DNA of 56,236 nucleotides from Niallia taxi (GTDB lineage Bacteria; Bacillota; Bacilli; Bacillales; Cytobacillaceae): positions 1 to 56,236 of the forward strand of contig NZ_RZTZ01000022.1 of NCBI RefSeq assembly GCF_004005475.1. The letters are read 5' to 3'. The notes beneath the pieces are model-generated. The model saw nothing but the letters and a program-made list of their open reading frames with translations, ran no database searches and had not been told where the DNA came from. Every line of letters starts with the position of its first letter. Position 1 is the stretch's first letter. Below, one piece after another: positions 38,292 through 50,806 of this stretch. The position numbers were made by a program, and so were the translations under genes.

Positions 38292-39161
38292 TTAATCAAG
38301 GGTATGACGATTTCCCATCATACGGACTGCAAAAACCTGATCACAAAAACCCCTTAATCCATTATAAACACGATTCATTCTTGAATCATGCTCAATTAAA
38401 CCAAAGACAGTTGGACCGCTTCCGCTCATTAATACTGCATCCGCACCAAATTTTTTCATCTGATCCTTAATTTGCGCTACCTCAGGATATAGATTTAATG
38501 TAACATCTTCGAGCACATTACCGACATTTCTGCACATTTCATCATAATCACCTGTTCGTATGCAATCAATCATCTGTTCTGTATCAGGATGGTTTATTTG
38601 AGAAACATCCAGTTTTTTATAAATATCAGCAGTTGAAACACCTATAAAAGGCTTCGCTAACACGACCCAGCATATAGGCGGAGCAGGAATCTGTTTAATG
38701 ATTTCTCCTCTTCCGGTTGCAAGAGCTGTGCCTCCATATACACAGAAGCTTACATCAGACCCAATTTCAGCTCCAATTTCAGCAAGTTCATCAAGAGTCA
38801 GGCGAAGGTCCCAAAGTTTATTCAAACCCCTCAACACTGCAGCAGCATCACTGCTTCCCCCTGCAAGACCTGCAGCAACTGGAATGTTCTTTTCGATCTT
38901 TATTGTAACTCCCTTTTTAACGTCAAACTTTTTCTTTAATAGATTTGCTGCTTGATAAGCAAGATTTCTTTGGTCATCTGGCACAAATCGATTAAGGGAA
39001 TTTATTTTTATAATATCCTTTTCTTCCAGAATAAGTTCAATTCTGTCAGCAAGGTCAATGGTCGTCATGATCATTTCTACTTCATGATAGCCATCTGGCC
39101 TTTTATTCAATACATCCAACGATAAGTTGATTTTAGCTGGCGCTTTCACCAAAAGCTTCAA
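38292..39161 (-). CDS. ispE: 4-diphosphocytidyl-2-C-methyl-D-erythritol kinase
   Basis: GHMP-family kinase of the MEP isoprenoid pathway. Motifs: [12 protein letters not shown] at the N-terminus, [15 protein letters not shown] (about residue 92) for ATP and [11 protein letters not shown] near the C-terminus. The GTG at 39170 lacks a ribosome site, while AGGTGG lies five to six bases before the TTG at 39161. That gives [17 protein letters not shown], so TTG is chosen. An extended -10 promoter precedes it. Confidence 0.95.
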   Translation of the reverse strand: MKLLVKAPAKINLSLDVLNKRPDGYHEVEMIMTTIDLADRIELILEEKDIIKINSLNRFVPDDQRNLAYQAANLLKKKFDVKKGVTIKIEKNIPVAAGLAGGSSDAAAVLRGLNKLWDLRLTLDELAEIGAEIGSDVSFCVYGGTALATGRGEIIKQIPAPPICWVVLAKPFIGVSTADIYKKLDVSQINHPDTEQMIDCIRTGDYDEMCRNVGNVLEDVTLNLYPEVAQIKDQMKKFGADAVLMSGSGPTVFGLIEHDSRMNRVYNGLRGFCDQVFAVRMMGNRHTLD

Positions 39162-39205
39162 TATTTCCACCTACTTAACATTTTCATTGTCCGCTTTTTC
39201 GTCCT

Positions 39206-39214
39206 ATTGTACCA
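39206..39214 (-). promoter_or_regulatory. Extended -10 promoter of ispE
   Basis: Minus-strand TGGTACAAT is an extended -10 (TGn plus TACAAT), about 45 bases before ispE; no good -35 is seen. Confidence 0.5.
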
Positions 39215-39219
39215 CACAA

Positions 39220-39445
39220 CAGGAAATAAAAAGAATGACTGAAATAATAACCTAATTCCTCTATGTATGAAACATAAACAAATAAGCATCCTATGCTTTG
39301 TGTTTTATGTTTACAAATAATTTCACAGTGTTTTATGGCTATAGTGATTTTACCATAAAATTTGTCATATTAAGCAAAATACTATATATCATTTATGTTT
39401 TCCCTAGAAAATTTAAGGGGTTTTTTTTCTGTCAGAAAAAAGGTG
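39220..39445. other. Long intergenic stretch between sspF terminator and ispE promoter
   Basis: No gene. The most visible structure is an imperfect palindrome at 39270-39312: nine-base outer arms AAACATAAA/TTTATGTTT and inner AGCAT/ATGCT with mismatched bases between. It has no U tract, so it is not an obvious terminator. Base composition is very AT-rich. Confidence 0.4.
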
Positions 39446-39488
39446 CAAAAAAAGACCTAACTCCACATCCCTTTAGAATGCAGAGTTA
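39446..39488 (-). terminator. Terminator after sspF
   Basis: Stem TAACTC-TG-CAT/ATG-TG-GAGTTA (39458-39488) followed a few bases later by seven T residues on the minus strand. The offset between stem and U tract is larger than usual. Confidence 0.65.
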
Positions 39489-39570
39489 AACCTGATACCG
39501 TGAATAAATCCTTGATAGTTAATGCTGAACTTAGCAAACAGGGATTTAACTTAAAGGCACAAAAATAAGA

Positions 39571-39750
39571 CTACTTTTGATTATTCAGAAGACTTTGTTC
39601 TGCGATTTCTATTGCCCGCTTGACCATGTTCCCGGCATCCTTTGCTCGGATTCCGCCCCATCCATCCTTCTGGACAACGTCATAGAACCCTAGCTCTTTT
39701 GCTAATTCTTCTTTTAAACCTTCTGACATAACTCCTCGTCGTCTACTCAA
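39571..39750 (-). CDS. sspF: Small acid-soluble spore protein SspF
   Basis: Alpha/beta-type SASP-related protein of 59 residues made in the forespore. It shows [20 protein letters not shown], which includes the GPR protease-like site, and the C-terminal [13 protein letters not shown] typical of DNA-binding SASPs. The frame has an ATG at 39771, but AAGGAGAGG lies inside that extension, eight bases before a TTG at 39750, so TTG is chosen. The upstream -10 CATACTA fits sigma-G. Location between veg and ispE is conserved. Confidence 0.93.
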   Translation of the reverse strand: MSRRRGVMSEGLKEELAKELGFYDVVQKDGWGGIRAKDAGNMVKRAIEIAEQSLLNNQK

Positions 39751-39786
39751 CTTAAAAACCTCTCCTTTCATTATTCACGGTAGTTA

Positions 39787-39793
39787 TAGTATG
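39787..39793 (-). promoter_or_regulatory. sigma-G -10 of sspF
   Basis: Minus-strand CATACTA is a perfect sigma-G -10, about 37 bases before the sspF start. The expected -35 (near 39811-39816) reads only loosely like the consensus. Confidence 0.6.
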
Positions 39794-39852
39794 TAACCCT
39801 GTTTTTATATCATGTGTTGAATCTGTTTCCAGTTTTTTTAGATTTTTCCCAT

Positions 39853-39882
39853 GAAAAAAGCAGCAACCGATTGGTAACTGCT
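39853..39882 (-). terminator. Terminator after veg
   Basis: Stem AGCAGTTACC/GGTTGCTGCT (one mismatch, one G-U) with a four-base loop (39859-39882), then six T on the minus strand. Confidence 0.85.
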
Positions 39883-39899
39883 AGTCTCCATAATATATA

Positions 39900-40163
39900 T
39901 TAGCTTAGAGCAACTTGTCCTGATGTATCTTCAAAGAAGGTAATTTGAACCGTTTCTGTTAAAACATCTGCATAACTGTACGATACCCGTTCAAATGCAT
40001 TTTCATCCTGATCTAACTCTACTACAAACACAGAAGGATATGTTTCAGCTAGTACACCTGAACGTTCAATCGTTTTACGACGACCACCATTAGCTTTTAG
40101 CATTAATCTCTTCCCTAAATTCGAATCAAGAGCTTTTTTTATATCTGATAATGTTTTTGCCAT
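39900..40163 (-). CDS. veg: Veg protein
   Basis: An 87-residue protein, nearly identical to B. subtilis Veg ([20 protein letters not shown] and [20 protein letters not shown]). It stimulates biofilm matrix expression in B. subtilis by interfering with SinR; the molecular mechanism is not settled. GTGAGGTGG precedes the ATG. It is a single-gene unit with two strong promoters and a terminator. Confidence 0.96.
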   Translation of the reverse strand: MAKTLSDIKKALDSNLGKRLMLKANGGRRKTIERSGVLAETYPSVFVVELDQDENAFERVSYSYADVLTETVQITFFEDTSGQVALS

Positions 40164-40186
40164 ATTCGGTCCACCTCACTGTGTAA

Positions 40187-40215
40187 AGTATATCACACTG
40201 ACACAACAGAGTCAA
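40187..40215 (-). promoter_or_regulatory. veg proximal promoter
   Basis: Minus-strand TTGACT (40210-40215) and TATACT (40187-40192), 17 bases apart, about 25 bases before veg. Confidence 0.8.
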
Positions 40216-40227
40216 ACAAAAATATAA

Positions 40228-40257
40228 ATTATAACAGTCTCTTTTAGAAGTTGTCAA
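40228..40257 (-). promoter_or_regulatory. veg distal promoter
   Basis: Minus-strand consensus hexamers TTGACA (40252-40257) and TATAAT (40228-40233), 18 bases apart, about 40 bases upstream of the proximal promoter. Confidence 0.8.
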
Positions 40258-40365
40258 TATTTTTTATTCTTATTTTTCTCCTATTTTTCAACAATCTTAT
40301 TTTTTCCCATACTGGAATAATTATGTATCAATATTTTTTTAAATTTACAAACTTTTTTTTGAATA

Positions 40366-40397
40366 AAAAATAGGCCGCTCTTTGTGAGAGTCAGCCT
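40366..40397 (-). terminator. Terminator after yabG
   Basis: Stem AGGCTGACTCT/AGAGCGGCCT (mismatch in the middle, 40372-40397), followed by ATTTTTTATT on the minus strand. Confidence 0.8.
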
Positions 40398-40458
40398 GTT
40401 TGGATTATGCCGAAAAAACTGTATTACAATATTGTAATTTTGTGAAATTCCCCGTTGT

Positions 40459-41337
40459 CTATTCAGGTATATTTGTATTATAAGGCATCCCTGTACGCAG
40501 TACTCCCTTTGTTTCTATTCCCCCAAGGCCTTTTTCTCCTGTCAGAGTATTTCTCAGTATATCCCAAACATTAACTCTCTCCATGAAAGGCGTATAGCTT
40601 ATTTTTGCCACAATATACACCGGATCTAAAGCATGAATATTAACTCTTGAAGGAGAGCTAGCAAAGTTCGCTCCTGCATGGATTAGTGATTCAAAATGGG
40701 ACTGACATGCTCCAGCAAAAATAACAAGTTGATCTAAGTGGGGAATTTTTTTGCGAGCCTCTCTGACTGTCTGCACAAAGTACTTAGAGTGGCGATAAGC
40801 ATTTAAGTCTGTTTTATCGCCCAATGACTTTGAATAGGCATCATGACCGGTTATTACAAGTATATCTGGTCGATAGTACTCAAGTAGTTTCGTGATTTTT
40901 CCCGGCATTTCCTTTTCGTTAGAATGAATACCTGTTACGGGAATCCCTATTTTCTCGTATAAATCAAGGCACTTCTTTAAATAGTTCGGATCTCCATCTA
41001 AATGTAAAACCTTTCCTGGCATTTGAAAATAGTTAAATGGTTTGCTGTATGCATCTGTCGAAGAATATTCCTGTTTCCTATTCAGCAGGTTTACATCCTG
41101 CCTAAATAGCTCTAATGACTGTTGCTCTAAAAACTGTATCTCCTGAGCCATCTTCCTCTGCATCGGCTTATTGATAGAAATTAAGTCCTCAAAAGGAGCG
41201 TCTGCGATAAGACGGAAATCCTCTCCATATAAAACAGCGCTTTTTCGCCCATTTTCTTCCTTTATATCAATAATTCGAAAAGCTAAATCACAATGATAGG
41301 ATTTTCTGCCGACGATATCCATGATATTTATGCTCAC
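40459..41337 (-). CDS. yabG: Sporulation-specific protease YabG
   Basis: Peptidase family U57; processes spore coat proteins in the mother cell. The 292 residues contain TGHDAYSK with His165-Asp166 and FAGACQSHFE with Cys211, which look like a His/Cys catalytic pair; that assignment is mine from conservation and spacing. The N-terminal 55 residues (VGRKSYHCDLAFRI) form a small beta domain. Start is GTG with GGAG nine bases upstream. A sigma-K promoter is expected, but I could not identify one clearly. Confidence 0.94.
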   Translation of the reverse strand: MSINIMDIVGRKSYHCDLAFRIIDIKEENGRKSAVLYGEDFRLIADAPFEDLISINKPMQRKMAQEIQFLEQQSLELFRQDVNLLNRKQEYSSTDAYSKPFNYFQMPGKVLHLDGDPNYLKKCLDLYEKIGIPVTGIHSNEKEMPGKITKLLEYYRPDILVITGHDAYSKSLGDKTDLNAYRHSKYFVQTVREARKKIPHLDQLVIFAGACQSHFESLIHAGANFASSPSRVNIHALDPVYIVAKISYTPFMERVNVWDILRNTLTGEKGLGGIETKGVLRTGMPYNTNIPE

Positions 41338-41463
41338 TAGTCGTCACTCCAGTATGCCCCTGTCTTTAGAATGGGCTATGTTTCTTATTTACCTCTCATT
41401 AACCTATGCAAAGGTCTAGAAAGATGTGAGGAGCAATTTAAGGTTTCATAAAGACCTGCCAAA

Positions 41464-41498
41464 TAAAATAGCCAGCTCCCTTATAAGGATACTGGCGC
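41464..41498 (-). terminator. Terminator after rsmA
   Basis: Stem GCCAGT/GCTGGC extended by CC/GG pairs around a TTATAA loop (41470-41498), then TATTTTATTT on the minus strand. Pairing is imperfect. Confidence 0.65.
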
Positions 41499-41519
41499 TG
41501 TTTACCATACTATATACTT

Positions 41520-42948
<1,429 letters not shown>

Positions 42949-43090
42949 GGAGCCTCCAAAAAAAAATTAAGTTTTGCAAAAAAAATGAAACATTTTTGTA
43001 ACATTAAACGTCTATATATTATAGAAAGAGTTAAAATGAATTCTAAAGGTTATTATAGCTCAAATTTTTCTTTTCAACAAAATCCGTTTC

Positions 43091-43123
43091 AAAAGAAAAA
43101 AACAGAGGAATGACTCCTCTGTT
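43091..43123 (-). terminator. Terminator after yabE
   Basis: Stem AACAGAGGA/TCCTCTGTT with a short loop (43101-43123), followed by TTTTTCTTTT on the minus strand. It lies about 85 bases past the yabE stop. Confidence 0.88.
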
Positions 43124-43209
43124 AAAGATGTGCTAATAGTAGATGTTCAATGTGTATTAGGTTTTGGCAGACACTAACAAACACATGCAAGTAAGAAGCC
43201 TAAATAAGG

Positions 43210-44397
43210 TTACTTTAAAATCTTAATTCTTACCTGTTTATTTCCCCAGCGATAAGCTTCTGCCTTCGTTGGGAAAAAGACGTCGATTTTCTTTCCTTTC
43301 ACAGCACCGCCCGTATCACCAGCAATAGCGTATCCGTAGCCTTCAACATAAACCTTTGTTCCTAACGGGATAACGCTTGGATCAACTGCAATTACTTTTG
43401 CATTAGGATTTGACTTAAGATCAATTCCAGTAGCGGTATGTCCAGAACAGCCGCTGCAGCTTGCTGTATATGCAGTGGAATTAACATAAAGTTCTGTACC
43501 TTCCTCACTGACATTTTCGCCACGGGAAGCTACTTGTGTAACTTCAATAGTTCCTACTGCCACTACTTTGTCCTGTTTTTCTTTAACTTGTTTTTCACTA
43601 AGCAGATCTCTCGAAACTTCTTTACCGTTTTCTAAAGTAACTTCAAAGGTTTTCGACATTACACCGTTTTTGCCTTCTTTTATTACCTTTTCTGCACCCT
43701 TTTCAAGGCTATCATCCTTTTGGGTCACAACAGCATAATTAATCGGTTGTTCCACTACATCGGTGACCTTTTCTATACGTGTAATTTCTACAACGTCCTT
43801 CTTGTTCACTACTTCCTTTAGATCTGGCTCAACTCGGTCTAATTTCGTAAGTGATATCTCCTGTTGTTTTAAAAAGTCAGCGACCGTAGTCGAAGTGGAC
43901 CATAGTTCTTTTTTCGATCCTGCGTCTACTAGTGTAAGTGGAAATGCAGTATGTACAACAATCTCCATATTGTTCTTTATATCGTTATTCTGCTTCTGAT
44001 TGACCTTATCGTGCTCATTCAAAGAGATTTTTTGTTCCTTGAGAAACTCCTTAACTGTTTCTGCTGTTGTCCATACCGTTTTTTTCTCGTCGTCTTTGCT
44101 CAATTCAACCTGTTTTGCTTGCTTCCAAACAACCTCCATCTCGTCAGCTACATTTGCATCTAACGGGGGAGACACCTCATCTTCTGAGCTTATGGCAATG
44201 TCAAGTTCATCAAATATATCTTGAATAGTGGATGAGTGCGTTTCGATGATCTTCTCTTTTCCATCCAATGTCAGCGCCACAGTTTTTTTCGTTGATTCGT
44301 AAATAACAAACCCTAAACCACTTATAAAAACTATGAAGCTAGCAATAAGAATGAATATTTTCTTTGTGCTCAAAGATTTAGAAAACAGGCTTTTCAT
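43210..44397 (-). CDS. yabE: YabE/RpfB-like cell-wall protein with G5 and 3D domains
   Basis: Exported cell-wall enzyme of the Sps/RpfB type. An N-terminal membrane segment (about 11-29) is followed by three DUF348-like repeats and a G5 domain (about 205-285). The C-terminal 3D domain runs from TAYTASCSGCSGHTATG, with catalytic-type Asp residues in VIAVDP, AGDTGG and IDVFF. Likely a murein lytic transglycosylase-like activity in remodelling. The ATG at 44397 matches the B. subtilis N-terminus, but the only strong ribosome site (AAGGAGG, 44421-44427) is 23 bases away from it; see findings. A consensus promoter overlaps the longer frame, which excludes the start at 44469. Confidence 0.88.
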   Translation of the reverse strand: MKSLFSKSLSTKKIFILIASFIVFISGLGFVIYESTKKTVALTLDGKEKIIETHSSTIQDIFDELDIAISSEDEVSPPLDANVADEMEVVWKQAKQVELSKDDEKKTVWTTAETVKEFLKEQKISLNEHDKVNQKQNNDIKNNMEIVVHTAFPLTLVDAGSKKELWSTSTTVADFLKQQEISLTKLDRVEPDLKEVVNKKDVVEITRIEKVTDVVEQPINYAVVTQKDDSLEKGAEKVIKEGKNGVMSKTFEVTLENGKEVSRDLLSEKQVKEKQDKVVAVGTIEVTQVASRGENVSEEGTELYVNSTAYTASCSGCSGHTATGIDLKSNPNAKVIAVDPSVIPLGTKVYVEGYGYAIAGDTGGAVKGKKIDVFFPTKAEAYRWGNKQVRIKILK

Positions 44398-44440
44398 GTT
44401 TTGGATTACGATGAAAAACGCCTCCTTTTCTCTCGGAGTG

Positions 44441-44469
44441 ATTATATAGAGTATCGTGTCTGCTGTCAA
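44441..44469 (-). promoter_or_regulatory. yabE promoter
   Basis: Minus-strand consensus TTGACA (44464-44469) and TATAAT (44441-44446) with a 17-base spacer. The leader would be only about 20-40 bases before the start codon. Confidence 0.85.
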
Positions 44470-44635
44470 CCCTTCTACATTCTTTGAACGTATCTCCTAT
44501 TATGCAAAAAAACTCCAGGAAAGGAAAGAAAGAAATCTCGACATGAACATTCTATGAGAAAAGGAAGCAATGTAGAACTTCTTAGAACAAAGTAATATTA
44601 GGACAAGCTATGCGGTCATTCGACAGCATCTCTTA

Positions 44636-45403
44636 TCATTTTATGCCGAATAGTTTTTTGGCATTTTCCGTAGTTTTAGCAGCAACTTCTTCAAAACTGA
44701 TACCTTTTATCGCTGCAATTTCCTCTGCAACAAACTTTACATAACTCGGCTCATTTCTTTTGCCTCTGTATGGTGTTGGTGCAAGATAGGGGCAATCAGT
44801 TTCAATTAGCAGTTTATCCAGTGGGATTGCTGCTGCCGCTTCCTTAGGTTTTCTGGCGTTTTTGAAAGTGACAGTTCCCCCTAAAGAGATATAAAAATTC
44901 ATGTCGATGCATTCCATTGCTGTCTCAACACTTCCTCCGTAACAATGCATAATACCCCCAACCTCTGAAGCTCCCTCCGATTTGAGAATCTCAACAATAT
45001 CAGCGGTTGCTTCCCGATTATGAATGATAATTGGAAGCTTCACTTTTTTCGCTAAATGGATCTGCTTTCTGAAAACTTCCTTTTGGATATCCTTAGGAGA
45101 CTTGTCCCAATGATAGTCCAAACCCATTTCTCCAATAGCAACTACCTTTGGGTGACTTGCCAATGATTCAATCCAATTTAAATCCTCATCTGTCATATCA
45201 ATAGCATCTACAGGATGCCAACCGACACTAGCATAGATAAAATCGTATTGCTCCACTAATTCCATAGCTCTTGTAATTGTTGGCCGATCGAAGCCAACTA
45301 CGACCATTTTTTCCATTCCAGCTTCCATTGCCCGGTTAATTACTTCTTCTAAATCTTCATCAAATTGGTCTGCATTTAAATGTGTATGTGTATCAAATAG
45401 CAT
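44636..45403 (-). CDS. tatD: TatD family metal-dependent DNase/hydrolase
   Basis: TIM-barrel metallo-hydrolase of the TatD family (B. subtilis YabD). Metal ligands: His6 and His8 in DTHTHLN, the Glu of GEMGLDYHWD, His in IIIHNREA, His in IMHCYGG and Asp in ETDCPYLAP. Family members have 3'-5' exonuclease or deoxyribonuclease activity; the physiological role here is not certain. Normal length of 255 residues. It follows metS, separated by a terminator. Confidence 0.93.
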   Translation of the reverse strand: MLFDTHTHLNADQFDEDLEEVINRAMEAGMEKMVVVGFDRPTITRAMELVEQYDFIYASVGWHPVDAIDMTDEDLNWIESLASHPKVVAIGEMGLDYHWDKSPKDIQKEVFRKQIHLAKKVKLPIIIHNREATADIVEILKSEGASEVGGIMHCYGGSVETAMECIDMNFYISLGGTVTFKNARKPKEAAAAIPLDKLLIETDCPYLAPTPYRGKRNEPSYVKFVAEEIAAIKGISFEEVAAKTTENAKKLFGIK

Positions 45404-45480
45404 AATAAATCCTTTCCTTATCGCGATTAGTCATATTTCTTTCTTATTCCCTTAATTGCTAACTAACTATCCTTAATTGG

Positions 45481-45526
45481 ACAGAAAAACATAGAAATAT
45501 GCTTAATAAATGCAATTTCTATGTTT
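45481..45526 (-). terminator. Terminator after metS
   Basis: Perfect 12-bp stem AAACATAGAAAT/ATTTCTATGTTT with a 16-base loop (45487-45526), then TTCTGTCC on the minus strand. It is AT-rich but long. Confidence 0.75.
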
Positions 45527-45538
45527 CTCCAACTTTTA

Positions 45539-47994
<2,456 letters not shown>

Positions 47995-48023
47995 TTGACG
48001 TATATGGGAATGGCTGGTATTAT
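47995..48023 (+). promoter_or_regulatory. abrB promoter
   Basis: Plus-strand -35 TTGACG (47995-48000) and -10 TATTAT (48018-48023), 17-base spacer, about 75 bases before abrB. Confidence 0.75.
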
Positions 48024-48041
48024 ATATACAAACAAAGAAAT

Positions 48042-48060
48042 TTGTCGAATATTATCGAAA
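48042..48060 (+). promoter_or_regulatory. Tandem Spo0A boxes in abrB leader
   Basis: TTGTCGAA (perfect box, 48042-48049) followed by TATCGAA (48053-48059). The pair lies just downstream of the promoter, the same layout by which Spo0A-P represses abrB in B. subtilis. Confidence 0.85.
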
Positions 48061-48097
48061 AAAATATATATAAGGTTTATCGGGAGGAGAAAAGGAA

Positions 48098-48382
48098 ATG
48101 AAATCTACTGGAATTGTTCGTAAAGTTGACGAATTGGGACGTGTTGTAATACCTATCGAATTAAGACGTACATTAGGTATTGCTGAAAAGGATGCTTTAG
48201 AAATTTATGTGGATGATGAAAAAATCATCTTGAAAAAATATAAACCAAACATGACTTGCCAAGTAACAGGTGAAGTTTCTGATGATAACCTAACACTTGC
48301 TGATGGAAAATTAATTCTAAGCCGTGAAGGTGCAGAACAACTTATCAACGAAATCAAAAGTTCATTTGAACTTTCTAAATAA
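48098..48382 (+). CDS. abrB: Transition-state regulator AbrB
   Basis: Global repressor of stationary-phase and sporulation genes during growth. The 94 residues comprise the swapped-hairpin DNA-binding domain (MKSTGIVRKVDELGRVVIPI, residues 1-20, through EIYVDDEKIILKKYKP) and the C-terminal oligomerisation domain with the single Cys of MTCQVTGEV. GGGAGGAG precedes the ATG. One of only two protein genes on the plus strand. Repressed by Spo0A-P, judging from boxes downstream of the promoter. Targets in B. subtilis include spoVG, also in this window. Confidence 0.97.
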   Translation: MKSTGIVRKVDELGRVVIPIELRRTLGIAEKDALEIYVDDEKIILKKYKPNMTCQVTGEVSDDNLTLADGKLILSREGAEQLINEIKSSFELSK

Positions 48383-48390
48383 TAATAAAA

Positions 48391-48424
48391 AGGCATGGGC
48401 TTCTAATGAAGCCCATGCTTTTTT
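48391..48424. terminator. Bidirectional terminator between abrB and rsmI
   Basis: Perfect 11-bp stem GCATGGGCTTC/GAAGCCCATGC with a TAAT loop (48393-48418), flanked by A residues on the left and T residues on the right, so it serves abrB (plus) and rsmI (minus). Confidence 0.95.
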
Positions 48425-49301
48425 AATCTATATGATATTCTTGATAAACTTCCCGTTTTGGCATGCTTCGATCTACAGCAGTACGCTTAATAGCCTCTTT
48501 CGCCTGCAAATCGTCTACTTCTATATAATGATTTACATGCTCTACAATGGAAAGGCTTGTCCACCATTGTTCCTCTGATGCTTCAACTGCTTCTCCCTTT
48601 TCAATAACAATACAAAATTCGCCTCGTATCTCATCAGTATTCGCCCAGTCGATAACCTCATCTATTGTTCCTCTTATGAACTCCTCATAAATCTTTGTTA
48701 ATTCTCTGCATAGAGAGATATTTCTATCACCTAAAATATCCTTTATCAACTGTAAGGTTTCCTTTAATCGATGGGGAGACTCATATAATAGGACTGTTCC
48801 AGAAATATACTTTAATGCTTCCAGTTCCTTTTTCTTCTCCTTTTTTTGTCTGTTAAGAAATCCGTAGAAGTAAAAAGGATGTGTTGGCAATCCTGATGCA
48901 ATTAAAGCAGTTAACGCTGCATTTGCTCCAGGCAATGGAACAACAGGCAGTCTGTTTTCCACTGCTGCAACGACAAGCTCATAGCCTGGGTCAGCAATTG
49001 TTGGCATTCCAGCATCACTGACAAGGGCCACAGTCTTTCCGGATTGTAGTGTCTCAATTAACTTGCGACCACTTGCTTCCTTATTATGCTCGTGATAGCT
49101 TACAATGGGAGTGGTTATTTCAAAATGATTGCATAGTTTTTTTGTATTACGCGTATCCTCAGCTGCAATGATATCTGCTTCCTTTAAAATCCTAACAGAT
49201 CGAAAACTCATATCTTCCAAATTACCTATCGGAGTTGGGATTAAGTAAAGAAGCCCACCATCATTCTTATAGCTTTTTTGCTGCCACATGTTTAACACCA
49301 T
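48423..49301 (-). CDS. rsmI: 16S rRNA 2'-O-methyltransferase RsmI
   Basis: SAM-dependent enzyme that methylates the ribose of C1402 in 16S rRNA. It has the tetrapyrrole-methylase fold, with [54 protein letters not shown] and [12 protein letters not shown], all diagnostic. The ATG at 49301 has GAGG seven bases upstream; ATG at 49289 is a possible alternative. The 5' end overlaps yazA by 35 bases. Last gene of the yaaO-to-rsmI minus-strand run. Confidence 0.96.
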   Translation of the reverse strand: MVLNMWQQKSYKNDGGLLYLIPTPIGNLEDMSFRSVRILKEADIIAAEDTRNTKKLCNHFEITTPIVSYHEHNKEASGRKLIETLQSGKTVALVSDAGMPTIADPGYELVVAAVENRLPVVPLPGANAALTALIASGLPTHPFYFYGFLNRQKKEKKKELEALKYISGTVLLYESPHRLKETLQLIKDILGDRNISLCRELTKIYEEFIRGTIDEVIDWANTDEIRGEFCIVIEKGEAVEASEEQWWTSLSIVEHVNHYIEVDDLQAKEAIKRTAVDRSMPKREVYQEYHID

Positions 49302-49554
49302 TTTCCTTCCTCATATAAGACTCTTTTCCTTTTCTGTTCAACTGCTTGAAGGCATACTCTGCTTTTAAAGCATGTGACTTATCCAAAAACACTTCATGAT
49401 AAATCAACTGAACGGGCAATCTCGCCCTCGTATACTTAGCCCCTTTTCCTTCATTATGCGTTTTAAGGCGCTTTTCAAGATTATTTGTGTAGCCTGCATA
49501 ATATGTATTATCCTTACATAACAGGACATAAAAATAGTGGTTAGTTGTTTCCAT
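49267..49554 (-). CDS. yazA: GIY-YIG nuclease domain protein YazA
   Basis: Small single-domain GIY-YIG protein of the UPF0213 family, about 95 residues. The motif appears as [17 protein letters not shown] (the GIY part is degenerate), followed by [20 protein letters not shown], a typical catalytic arginine helix. Its function is unknown; it is predicted to act on nucleic acid. The ATG at 49554 gives [13 protein letters not shown] as in B. subtilis; the frame extends to 49587. It overlaps the trmN6-like gene by 14 bases and rsmI by 35. Confidence 0.88.
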   Translation of the reverse strand: METTNHYFYVLLCKDNTYYAGYTNNLEKRLKTHNEGKGAKYTRARLPVQLIYHEVFLDKSHALKAEYAFKQLNRKGKESYMRKENGVKHVAAKKL

Positions 49555-50284
49555 ATAAAATACTAGCCATTTCTTCTGTATACTCATTCAAGCCTTTATA
49601 AACATATAAAGGGGGTAATACTTTCAGATCAGGTTTCCCATCCTTTATGCCTTCCACTAGTAGTATATTTGCTTCCTTACCCTCTTTAGGATATACAAAC
49701 CGAATCCTTTTTGGCTCTATTCGATATGCCCGCATTAATGTAATGATATCAAGCAGTCTTCCTGGTCTATGTACAAATGACACCTTTCCACCCTGCTTCA
49801 CTAGCTGACTTGCTGAGCGAATAGTATCTTCAAGTGTGCACATTATTTCATGTCTTGCAATGGCCAAGTGCTCGTTTTCATTTCGTTCCTCAAGTGAGTC
49901 TGTTTGGAAATACGGCGGGTTGCAAGTAACTGCATCGTATTTCTCAAAACCAAGCTGTGCTGGTGCATCCTTGATATCGCCATTGACCATCTTAATATTA
50001 TCTTCCAATTTATTATAGGCAACACTTCTGCATGCCATATCATATAACCGCTCCTGAATTTCTACCCCAATAATAGAAGCTCTTGTTCTTAAACTCAAAA
50101 ATAACGGAATTACACCATTTCCACTGCAAAGGTCCACTATTTTTCCTTTTGCGATAGGAACTGTTGCAAAGTTTGCCAATAATACTGCATCTAAAGAAAA
50201 CGAAAACACAGTTGGACTTTGAATAATTTTCAGCTTTTCTGCCAACAAGTAGTCAAGCCTCTCATCTCCTATTAGCTGAACCAA
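49541..50284 (-). CDS. trmN6: tRNA (adenine-N6)-methyltransferase, TrmN6/YabB type
   Basis: Rossmann-fold SAM methyltransferase, 247 residues, with motif [15 protein letters not shown] (about 50-63) and the catalytic CNPPYF motif typical of N6-adenine enzymes. It is predicted to modify A37 of a tRNA (valine in other bacteria); the exact substrate here is inferred. The TTG at 50284 has GGAGG eight bases upstream and gives [20 protein letters not shown]; the ATG at 50299 sits upstream of that site and is rejected. Confidence 0.9.
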   Translation of the reverse strand: MVQLIGDERLDYLLAEKLKIIQSPTVFSFSLDAVLLANFATVPIAKGKIVDLCSGNGVIPLFLSLRTRASIIGVEIQERLYDMACRSVAYNKLEDNIKMVNGDIKDAPAQLGFEKYDAVTCNPPYFQTDSLEERNENEHLAIARHEIMCTLEDTIRSASQLVKQGGKVSFVHRPGRLLDIITLMRAYRIEPKRIRFVYPKEGKEANILLVEGIKDGKPDLKVLPPLYVYKGLNEYTEEMASILYGNN

Positions 50285-50386
50285 ATATGTTACCTCCATT
50301 TTGTTATGTATTCTATAATATTACCTAAATATACTTAATAATAATCATTCTGCCTATACTTACTCCTCTAATTTAATACCTAAAAA

Positions 50387-50423
50387 AATAGGGTGCCCTT
50401 TTTTGAAGGACAAACCCTATTTT
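50387..50423 (-). terminator. Terminator at the end of yabA
   Basis: Stem AATAGGGT-GTCC/GGGC-ACCCTATT with an A-rich loop, followed by TTTTTTAGG on the minus strand. The left half of the stem includes the yabA stop codon (TAG, 50417-50419), so termination may depend on ribosome position. Confidence 0.75.
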
Positions 50424-50794
50424 TTATTAAGGAAGGAAAGACAAAACAAGCAATCTCCGTCTTTTCTTGGGCTTCCGAAATGAAGGTTACAAATATGAAA
50501 ACCTTCTTGATAAAGCCTTGCTAGATTATCATATCCTTCTCCAATATCCATGTGTTTTTCTTCTATATGCTTGGTGGACTTTCGGTGTTTCTTTTTAGTC
50601 TGTTCCTTTTGCTCCTTGCTTGCTTGGGACTGACTTTCCAAATGCCTTCTTAAATTTTCATTTTCCAGCGTTAGTGTATTATTTTCTTCAATCAATTCGG
50701 CTACATGCTGCTTTAGTTCACCTAATTGTTGATATAAATGACCAATTTGGCTTTCCATATTTATTACTGAATCAAAGATTTCTTTTTTATCCAC
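50417..50794 (-). CDS. yabA: Replication initiation control protein YabA
   Basis: Negative regulator of chromosome replication that binds DnaA and the DnaN clamp. The N-terminal 60 residues form a leucine-zipper coiled coil ([20 protein letters not shown]). A basic linker leads to a C-terminal zinc finger with C102, H105, C115 and C118. 125 residues. Start is GTG with GAGGTGG upstream. It sits between ricT and the trmN6-like gene in the conserved order. Confidence 0.95.
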   Translation of the reverse strand: MDKKEIFDSVINMESQIGHLYQQLGELKQHVAELIEENNTLTLENENLRRHLESQSQASKEQKEQTKKKHRKSTKHIEEKHMDIGEGYDNLARLYQEGFHICNLHFGSPRKDGDCLFCLSFLNKK

Positions 50795-50806
50795 TCTTCC
50801 ACCTCA

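Noticed and set aside
44618-44625. Isolated Spo0A box between yabE and tatD
   Set aside because: A single 7-base match is expected several times by chance in 56 kb and it lies downstream of genes, not at a promoter.
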